A stretch of DNA of 9,975 nucleotides from Candidatus Tayloriibacteriota bacterium (lineage in GTDB: Bacteria > Patescibacteriota > Minisyncoccia > Phycocordibacterales > GWA1-40-21). Shown here in pieces: positions 5,426 through 9,975 of this stretch. The stretch is from NCBI GenBank assembly GCA_026395155.1, contig JAPLZG010000074.1, positions 1-9,975 of the forward strand, read 5' to 3'. A program made the position numbers and the translations under genes. Position 1 is the first letter of the stretch; each line of letters begins with the position of its first letter. Under the pieces are notes generated by a model. The model saw only the letters and a program-made list of their open reading frames with translations, was not told the origin of the DNA and searched no databases.

Positions 5426-5462
5426 CTAAGCCCGGCTTTGCTCTTAAAAAAGCCGGGCTTAG
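5426..5462. repeat. Inverted REP pair downstream of the transposase
   Basis: CTAAGCCCGGCTTT (5426-5439) and AAAGCCGGGCTTAG (5449-5462) are perfect 14-base inverted arms around a nine-base loop. Each arm matches the palindrome of the upstream REP units. No T-run follows, so it is more likely a REP-type element than a dedicated terminator. Confidence 0.8.
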
Positions 5463-5481
5463 GAGTCAATTAATTAGAGTT

Positions 5482-5510
5482 TTGTTTTTTTGTTTGAAAA
5501 AAGTTATAAT
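5482..5510 (+). promoter_or_regulatory. Promoter of the pilin at 5518 (leaderless)
   Basis: TTGTTT (5482-5487), a 17-base spacer and a perfect TATAAT (5505-5510). The ATG at 5518 begins eight bases after the -10, so transcription would start at or within a base of the start codon. The same design (TTGTTT, 17 bases, GTTATAAT) occurs at 7096-7124. Confidence 0.7.
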
Positions 5511-5517
5511 TAGACAC

Positions 5518-6036
5518 ATGAAGAAATCTTTAATACAAAATTTTTCTGTTGGGTTCACATTAGTCGAAATCGTCGTCGTTATCGGTATTATGGCTGTTCT
5601 CACTGCGATAATTTATTCATCTTTTAGTGGAACAAAAGCTCAGAGTAGAGATCAACAGAGAATTACTGATGTAAGCGGTATTCAACTTGCTCTTGAATTA
5701 TATTTTAATAAAAATAAACAATATCCTGTTACTTTGGATCTTCTTGTTAGTGGTGGATATTTACCATCAATTCCAACCCCTCCAGGAGGAGGTAATTATG
5801 GATATTTTCCTCTTGCAAAAAATGCGAGTACTCCAAGTTGTATATTTAATAATACATGCAGATGTTATTCATATCAAATTTGGACAACATTCGAAAAAAA
5901 TAATTCAAATCTTGAATCAAAGAAAGGATTTAATTCAGTCAATTTACCAACAAGTGGTGGTCCCTTTGAATGTGGTTCAGGACATACAGGAATAGGTGCT
6001 TTTACTGCTCCATTAGTCTATGACGCAATGCCATAA
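5518..6036 (+). CDS. Type IV pilin / GspG-like pseudopilin
   Basis: The protein has 172 residues from the ATG at 5518; a longer TTG-initiated frame from 5482 would include the promoter and is rejected. The prepilin leader MKKSLIQNFSVG is cut before FTLVEIVVVIGIMAVLTAIIYSSF, with Glu at mature position 5. Next comes SRDQQRITDVSGIQLALELYF with NKNKQYP (64-70), the repeating pattern typical of GspG and many Gram-positive and Patescibacteria pilins. The C-terminal domain has four cysteines (108, 114, 116, 152) and a PTPPGGGNYGY segment. The pilD gene starts two bases after its stop, so the two are surely cotranscribed. It could be a second structural pilin or a minor subunit. It has no Shine-Dalgarno site, consistent with leaderless translation. 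Confidence 0.9.
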   Translation: MKKSLIQNFSVGFTLVEIVVVIGIMAVLTAIIYSSFSGTKAQSRDQQRITDVSGIQLALELYFNKNKQYPVTLDLLVSGGYLPSIPTPPGGGNYGYFPLAKNASTPSCIFNNTCRCYSYQIWTTFEKNNSNLESKKGFNSVNLPTSGGPFECGSGHTGIGAFTAPLVYDAMP

Positions 6037-6038
6037 AA

Positions 6039-6836
6039 ATGACTCCAATAAATTTAATTTTCTTTTTTATATTTGGTTTGATTATTGGCAGTTTTATAAA
6101 TGTTGTTGTTTTGCGATACAATACCGGCTTTTCTTTTATGAAAGGAAGATCAAAATGTTTTTCTTGCGGAAAAATTCTTTCTTCTCTTGAGCTTATTCCA
6201 GTTTTTAGTTATTTATTTATAAAAGGTAGATGCACTTCTTGCAAAAGCAAAATTTCTATTCAATATCCGCTTGTCGAGCTTATTACTGGTCTAATATTTT
6301 TAATAACTTTTTGGAAAATCGGTTTAACATTATTTTTGCCTCTTTATTTGATAATTTTCTCAGTACTTATTTCGATTTCTCTCTACGATTTTAAACATAA
6401 AATAATTCCTGATGGGATGATGGTTGTTTTCAATATCCTTACACTTTTTGCTTGGTTTTTGACTCATTCTTTTCAAGGACAATTTTTAATACCGAGTCTG
6501 CTTGATTTATTTTCTGGTTTTATCCTTTTTTCTTTTTTTGCTTTTCTCTGGCTTGTATCAGGCGGGAAGTGGATGGGTTTTGGGGACGCAAAAATTTCTT
6601 TAGGAGTGGGGTGGCTTTTAGGATTGTCTGGAGGAATTTTTGCAATAATGCTTGCTTTTTGGATAGGCGCAATATGGGGAATTTTTGTCATTCTTCTTAA
6701 AAAATTAAATGTTTTTTGTTCAAGTATCACGATAAAGAGTGAAATCCCTTTTGCCCCATTTATTATTTTGGGTCTATTTATTCAATTTTTTCTAGAATGG
6801 AATCTGGCTAGTTTGATGAAAATACTTGCCCAATAA
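6039..6836 (+). CDS. pilD: Prepilin peptidase / N-methyltransferase PilD
   Basis: The protein has 265 residues, normal for the family. This membrane aspartic protease cuts class III leaders after Gly and methylates the new N-terminal Phe. The N-terminal domain has GSFINVVVLRY (17-27) and two zinc-type cysteine pairs, C40-x2-C43 and C65-x2-C68, marking a bifunctional enzyme. The protease part has YDFKHKIIPDG (116-126, Asp117 and Asp125) and GFGDAK (180-185, Asp183), which hold the two catalytic aspartates. Several hydrophobic segments follow as expected. It begins two bases after the upstream pilin stop and lies in the same operon. Its last codons, CC-CAA-TAA-AG, overlap a sequence resembling the ends of the 225-bp repeat family. 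Its substrates would be the pilins of this window. Confidence 0.95.
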   Translation: MTPINLIFFFIFGLIIGSFINVVVLRYNTGFSFMKGRSKCFSCGKILSSLELIPVFSYLFIKGRCTSCKSKISIQYPLVELITGLIFLITFWKIGLTLFLPLYLIIFSVLISISLYDFKHKIIPDGMMVVFNILTLFAWFLTHSFQGQFLIPSLLDLFSGFILFSFFAFLWLVSGGKWMGFGDAKISLGVGWLLGLSGGIFAIMLAFWIGAIWGIFVILLKKLNVFCSSITIKSEIPFAPFIILGLFIQFFLEWNLASLMKILAQ

Positions 6837-7095
6837 AGTTTTTGTTATCCAATAGACGGCCTTTTCAAGGTTATGTATTTTTACTATAAATACATGGTTT
6901 GCTTCGTCGCTATGCTCCTCGCAAAGACAGAGATAGGAATACGATCGGTCATTGCGAGAGTAATCCCGCCCGCCTGCAACGCTATGCGTAGCATTGCGGG
7001 CAGGTGGCAATCCATCTTTATTCCCCCGTATCGTATATAATAATTTGTTCTTATCAAAGTCACTGGCTTTTCTCCGTTAGTAGTTTACTATGCCT
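6837..7095. repeat. Repeat-filled gap between pilD and the minor pilin operon
   Basis: No gene is supported here. At 6895-6947 is a reverse-complement copy of the CATTGCGAG-type repeat (GCTTCGTCGC...CTCCTCGCAAAGACAG...ATACGAT). At 6950-7015 is a forward copy, CATTGCGAGAG...GGCAATCC, interrupted by the GC-rich palindrome at 6965-7007 (CCGCCTGCAA, GCTA-TGCG-TAGC, TTGCGGGCAGG). The two copies face each other and could form a large cruciform. The remaining sequence is AT-rich with no recognised content. Confidence 0.7.
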
Positions 7096-7124
7096 TTGTT
7101 TTTTGTTATTTTTAAAGTTATAAT
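7096..7124 (+). promoter_or_regulatory. Promoter before repeat copy C and the minor pilin operon
   Basis: TTGTTT (7096-7101), a 17-base spacer and a perfect TATAAT (7119-7124). It is nearly the same design and sequence as the promoter at 5482-5510. Transcription would start near 7131, right at the boundary of repeat copy C, making the whole repeat a ~230-base 5' leader of the operon. Confidence 0.6.
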
Positions 7125-7134
7125 TATAGGGTTC

Positions 7135-7359
7135 ACCCAATAAAGCTCTTACTAACGCATTATGCAATATATTAAGTAATTTAATAGTGCATAATTTATT
7201 AAGAGGCTTATAATTTACTGAGAGCAAAGATTAAAACTGCATAATGCAAAAAAGTTATTAAGGAAGATTGTTTTATGAAATATATGAAAACAAAAACAAT
7301 AAAGGTTATTATGAAAGAAGTCGCAAATAACTTTTTTATTATTAAGAGATTTATAGGGT
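7135..7359. repeat. 225-bp repeat family, copy C, abutting the FimT-like gene
   Basis: This is a near copy of 1757-1979 with the same inverted ends (ACCCAATAAAGCTC and GAGATTTATAGGGT). It also has the internal 12-base inverted repeat AAAAAAGTTATT (7248-7259) with AATAACTTTTTT (7326-7337) and extra ATTATGCA/TGCATAAT pairs near its left part. It ends two bases before the ATG at 7362, just as element B ends before pilC. Confidence 0.75.
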
Positions 7360-7361
7360 AA

Positions 7362-7994
7362 ATGAAAAAGATTCTAAAGTCCAAATATAATACCGGGTTT
7401 ACCCTCATTGAACTTCTTGTTACGATAGTTATTTTTGTTATTTTAACAGGAGTTGTTCTTTTCAATCAAAAAGGTTTTGATAATACTGTTCTTTTAAATA
7501 ATCTCACTTATGATATTGCACTTACAATAAGGCAGGCACAGACTTTTGGTGTTAATACAAGGGAATCCGCAAGTAGCACAAGTATTAGTGGATATGTTTT
7601 TCCTCCTTATGGTATTTTTTTAAACATTGATAATGCAGATGGTGGAAATAATAAAAATATTATTCTTTTTTCAGATACGACACCCAATTCAACATTTAAT
7701 GACGAAATATCACTTTCTTGTCCAGCAAATGATGCCGAATGCGTCCAAAAATATTCTATTAAAAGAGGTAGTTATATAAAACAGATTTGTGTTCCTTCAG
7801 GTGTCAGCGAAGATTGTGATGTAAAAAGACTTACTATTATGTTTAAAAGACCAAAACCAGATGCTTTGATATATAAAGGGAATGAGAAAAATACTCCTTT
7901 AGGCCAAGCAGAAATAATTATTTCTTCCGCTGATGGTTCTGCCGAAAGTAGTGTTGTCGTAACAAATATTGGACAAATATATGTTCAGAAATAA
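7362..7994 (+). CDS. Minor pilin, FimT/GspH family
   Basis: The protein has 210 residues. The leader MKKILKSKYNTG is cut before FTLIELLVTIVIFVILTGVVLFN (Glu17 is mature position 5). The helix leads into NNLTYDIALTIRQAQTFGVNTRESAS, the pattern of GspH/FimT proteins, then a beta-rich domain of about 140 residues with C120, C127, C143 and C152. It heads a block of four minor pilins in the order H-J-I-X, the set that forms the tip or initiation complex in type II secretion and type IV pili. Its start directly follows repeat copy C, with no clear Shine-Dalgarno site apart from AGGG too close to the ATG. Its 3' end overlaps the next gene by 14 bases, so the two are translationally linked. Confidence 0.88.
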   Translation: MKKILKSKYNTGFTLIELLVTIVIFVILTGVVLFNQKGFDNTVLLNNLTYDIALTIRQAQTFGVNTRESASSTSISGYVFPPYGIFLNIDNADGGNNKNIILFSDTTPNSTFNDEISLSCPANDAECVQKYSIKRGSYIKQICVPSGVSEDCDVKRLTIMFKRPKPDALIYKGNEKNTPLGQAEIIISSADGSAESSVVVTNIGQIYVQK

Positions 7995-8613
7995 AAAAAA
8001 TAAACAAAAATCATCAGGCTTCACATTAGTAGAAATGCTTGTCGCTATTGCTGTTTTTATGTCAGTTATGGTGGTTGCTGTTACAGCTTTAATATCTATT
8101 GTAAATGCAAACAGGAAAAGTCAGGCGATTAAAAGCGTCGTTGATAATGTCACTTTTGCTATTGATAGTATTTCGAGGGATATGAGATCTGGGTCAGATT
8201 ATAGATGTGGGGTTTTATCTCAAAACAGTCTTTTGACTGGTAGTGGAGATTGTACAGGTGGTAATAATGGCGTCCAATATATAAATCCAAGTGGTGGTTA
8301 TATTCAATATAGATTTGTTTCAACTGATGTTTTGCCTCTTGGTGATGCTAATATACAAAAAAGATCATGTAGTGGTATTAATAATTGTTCTGTTTGGCAA
8401 GCTATGACCGCACCTATTAGCAATGTTAATATTACTAATATGAAATTTTATGTTTTAGGATCTGACACTAGTCTTTCAGCAAGAGGTAGTAGAATACAGC
8501 CAAGAGTTATAATTACGCTTGAAGGAGTCGCCGGAGATGATGCAAAGGGGACAAAAACAACATTTCAGATTCAAACAACAGTTTCACAGTCAATAAGAAA
8601 TAATGGCATATAA
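7981..8613 (+). CDS. Minor pilin, PilW/GspJ family
   Basis: The protein has 210 residues from the ATG at 7981; an upstream in-frame TTG at 7969 is possible but less likely. The leader MFRNKKNKQKSSG is cut before FTLVEMLVAIAVFMSVMVVAVTALISI, with Glu18 at mature position 5. The following NRKSQAIKSVVDNVTFAIDSISRDMRSG matches the PulJ/GspJ pattern of an amphipathic helix ending in S-R-D-M-R. A glycine- and serine-rich beta domain with several cysteines follows. It overlaps the FimT-like gene upstream by 14 bases and the PilV-like gene downstream by 11, so the three are coupled. It would be processed by PilD and sit in the minor pilin tip complex. Confidence 0.85.
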   Translation: MFRNKKNKQKSSGFTLVEMLVAIAVFMSVMVVAVTALISIVNANRKSQAIKSVVDNVTFAIDSISRDMRSGSDYRCGVLSQNSLLTGSGDCTGGNNGVQYINPSGGYIQYRFVSTDVLPLGDANIQKRSCSGINNCSVWQAMTAPISNVNITNMKFYVLGSDTSLSARGSRIQPRVIITLEGVAGDDAKGTKTTFQIQTTVSQSIRNNGI

Positions 8614-9265
8614 AATGAAAGATACTTTTTTTAAAAAAATAATTTCTAAGCCAAAATTCACTACCGGGTTTACCCTAGTAGAAGCGCTTGTTGCTATTTC
8701 TTTGCTTATGGTTGCTATTTCTAGCCCTATGTATATTGCGCAGAAAGGTTTGTCTGCTTCAATGTTTGCAAGAGATCAAATGACAGCATCATTTTTGGCG
8801 CAAGATGGTATAGAAGCAGTAAAAAATATTAGAGATTTTATGGCGATAAATCAGAAAGCGGATGGAAAACCATATACTGATTGGCTTATTTTGTTAGATA
8901 AGTGTTTATGCAATGATGTGGATAAGTCTTGTGGTTTAGATGTAAATCCATATTATTGTAATATTGACACAACAAGGACTTTTGATAATGATTCCAATAT
9001 TAAAAACTCTATAAAAGAAAAAGGTTTAGGTAGTAACCCGCTTAAAATTTCAAGATATGGTACTGATAATTTATTTGTTAAATTTGATTTAGGGGTGACA
9101 CAAGACTCAAAATTTTCTAGAATGATAAATATTAAAAAAAGCCTTGATAATTCAAATGAAGCAGTAGTTCAGGTTAGAGTTTCTTGGAATCAGGGCACAG
9201 AACTGCAAAAGGTTGATTTAAAAACGTTTATTTATAATTATGCTACAAACCCTTTCAATAATTAA
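8603..9265 (+). CDS. Minor pilin, PilV/GspI family
   Basis: The protein has 220 residues from the ATG at 8603; an in-frame ATG at 8615 (residue 5) is an alternative. The leader ends ...SKPKFTTG22 and is cut before FTLVEALVAISLLMVAISSPMYIA, with Glu27 at mature position 5. The segment MFARDQMTASFLAQDGIEAVKNIRD is a strong PilV/GspI hallmark, where family members read A..LA.EGIE.V.NIRD. The C-terminal half is beta-rich with four clustered cysteines (CLCNDVDKSCGLDVNPYYC). It overlaps the preceding gene by 11 bases and is followed after 16 bases by the PilX-like gene. It is part of the H-J-I-X minor pilin set. Confidence 0.87.
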   Translation: MAYKMKDTFFKKIISKPKFTTGFTLVEALVAISLLMVAISSPMYIAQKGLSASMFARDQMTASFLAQDGIEAVKNIRDFMAINQKADGKPYTDWLILLDKCLCNDVDKSCGLDVNPYYCNIDTTRTFDNDSNIKNSIKEKGLGSNPLKISRYGTDNLFVKFDLGVTQDSKFSRMINIKKSLDNSNEAVVQVRVSWNQGTELQKVDLKTFIYNYATNPFNN

Positions 9266-9281
9266 ATAAAATATTGTATAT

Positions 9282-9860
9282 ATGAATAATAAAAGTAAAG
9301 AAAAAACAATTTTAACCTGCCCGAATGACCATTCGGTCGGGCGGGTGTCAAAATCTACTACTGGGTTTGCTATGCTTTTTGCTGTTCTGATTTCAAGTTT
9401 TCTAATTATGATTGGTATTTCAATTTTTAGTATTTCTTTAAAGGAAGTTATGATATCTACATCAATACGAGATTCACAGACTGCATTTTATGCCGCAGAT
9501 AGTGCAGGGGAGTGTGCCTTATATTGGGACATAAAAGGCGTTGGAAAAAATTCAGTTTTTCCATCATGTCTTAATGAAACCTGTGCAACACCAAGCACAG
9601 ATGATTCTCCAAAAATTACTTGCAATGGAATAGAACAACAATTATTTTTTGTTAAAAATTCTTCAACTTATTCATATAGCGGTAATAATTTCTTTAAATA
9701 TTCTTCTAGTACTATTGATACAGAGCCAGAGGCAGATATAATAATTTCAAAAACTTTCAATAATACGTTATCTAAAATTATTACAACATTTGATATAAAA
9801 GGTCATAATACTGGAGAAAGTGGCAGAAGAGTTGAAAGAGGTATTACAAGGAGCTATTAA
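9282..9860 (+). CDS. PilX/GspK-like minor pilin assembly protein
   Basis: The protein has 192 residues. After a hydrophilic leader of 28 residues ending TTG28, the hydrophobic helix FAMLFAVLISSFLIMIGISIFSISL begins. Then comes SIRDSQTAFYAADSAGECALYW (61-82); A-F-Y-A-A-D-S-A-x-E is a signature of the PilX-type N-terminal region. Mature position 5 is Phe, not Glu. Loss of E5 is known for GspK-type tip subunits, which need no neighbour below them, so this supports a tip role. Residues 12-22 of the leader are encoded by a GC-rich palindrome (9315-9346) that looks like an inserted repeat. The gene is last of the four minor pilins, and the ligA Shine-Dalgarno site lies inside its 3' end. Confidence 0.85.
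   Translation: MNNKSKEKTILTCPNDHSVGRVSKSTTGFAMLFAVLISSFLIMIGISIFSISLKEVMISTSIRDSQTAFYAADSAGECALYWDIKGVGKNSVFPSCLNETCATPSTDDSPKITCNGIEQQLFFVKNSSTYSYSGNNFFKYSSSTIDTEPEADIIISKTFNNTLSKIITTFDIKGHNTGESGRRVERGITRSY
9315..9346. repeat. GC-rich palindrome inside the PilX-like gene
   Basis: ACCTGCCCGA (9315-9324) pairs with TCGGGCGGGT (9337-9346) at nine of ten positions plus one wobble; inside it, CCGAATG and CATTCGG are also inverted. It is far richer in GC than the surrounding gene. It reads in frame as TCPNDHSVGRV. A similar GCCCGCCTG...GCGGGCAGG palindrome lies in the gap at 6965-7007. Confidence 0.75.
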
Positions 9861-9864
9861 ACCT

Positions 9865-9975
9865 ATGGAACAGAAAATACCGAATAGCGTTTTGGAAAGA
9901 TATGAAAAACTTATAAAGACGATAGATTATCATCGTCACCTTTACCATGTATTGGATAATCCAAAAATTACAGAC
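9865..9975 (+). CDS. ligA: NAD-dependent DNA ligase LigA, N-terminal start (partial)
   Basis: Thirty-seven codons from the ATG at 9865 run off the right edge. AAGGAG (9848-9853) lies 11 bases upstream. The segment YEKLIKTIDYHRHLYHVLDNPKITD matches the N-terminal Ia region of bacterial LigA, where L...I..H.YHYYVLD.P.ISD leads into the NAD+-binding site. LigA seals nicks in replication and repair using NAD+. It is not functionally tied to the pilus genes but follows the PilX-like gene by four bases, so it may be cotranscribed. Only the start is visible, yet the motif is distinctive. Confidence 0.85.
   Translation, partial: MEQKIPNSVLERYEKLIKTIDYHRHLYHVLDNPKITD

Noticed and set aside
5687..5995. 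102-codon plus-strand frame
   Set aside because: It is a shifted frame inside the pilin at 5518 and has no family features.
6792..7010. Minus-strand frame containing LCEEHSDEAN
   Set aside because: This peptide string is the usual translation of the dispersed CATTGCGAG-type intergenic repeat, not a protein family.
7275..7361. Plus-strand 28-codon peptide (MKYMKTKTIK...) ending exactly at the FimT-like ATG; copy A encodes a similar one ending GFTQ, reminiscent of a prepilin G-F-T site
   Set aside because: All four codon differences between copies are non-synonymous and no Shine-Dalgarno site is seen. The GFT resemblance comes from the repeat end GGGTTCACCC. A leader peptide is not fully excluded.

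Overview
This window looks like part of a chromosome from a Candidate Phyla Radiation (Patescibacteria) bacterium, most likely a Parcubacteria-type lineage. The case rests on the AT-rich, short-gene style, a type IV pilus locus with several small prepilin-like proteins, a Patescibacteria-style REP-associated transposase, genes without clear Shine-Dalgarno sites, and gene gaps packed with palindromic repeats. The lineage is an inference; no 16S or ribosomal marker lies here. No gene needs TGA to be read as an amino acid, so the standard bacterial code fits.

Layout. The minus strand at 1-1041 holds the N-terminal part of an SPFH/band-7 membrane protein that runs off the left edge. It is divergent from an RNase P RNA gene (about 1195-1662) with its own promoter and terminator. 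From 2094 onward everything is on the plus strand and mostly builds a type IV pilus: platform protein PilC (2094-3305), a short-leader pilin (4088-4480), a second pilin/pseudopilin (5518-6036), prepilin peptidase PilD (6039-6836), and a block of four overlapping or closely spaced minor pilins in the order FimT/GspH, PilW/GspJ, PilV/GspI, PilX-like (7362-9860). The start of ligA (9865 to the edge) follows. No PilB, PilT, PilM, PilN or PilO gene is seen, so the machine must be completed elsewhere.

How they work together. PilD would cleave and methylate the five canonical G|F prepilins, and possibly the PilX-like protein. PilC would be the inner-membrane platform from which an ATPase encoded elsewhere polymerises them. 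The H-J-I-X block matches the usual tip or initiation complex of minor pilins.

The pilus genes are separated by unusual gaps. A RAYT transposase (4742-5410) sits between two pilin genes with four plus-orientation REP-like units upstream and an inverted REP pair downstream. A ~225-bp repeat with inverted termini occurs twice (1757-1979 and 7135-7359), and a related 110-bp element (1982-2091) follows the first copy. The element next to pilC and the one next to the FimT-like gene end in the same way, exactly two bases before the start codon. Other repeats are a tandem pair of 63-bp hairpins, two long-arm inverted repeats, dispersed CATTGCGAG-type repeats, and a GC-rich palindrome inserted in frame into the leader of the PilX-like protein. 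The pilin at 4088 has a promoter about 170 bases upstream and a possibly structured leader, while the pilin at 5518 appears to be transcribed without a leader.
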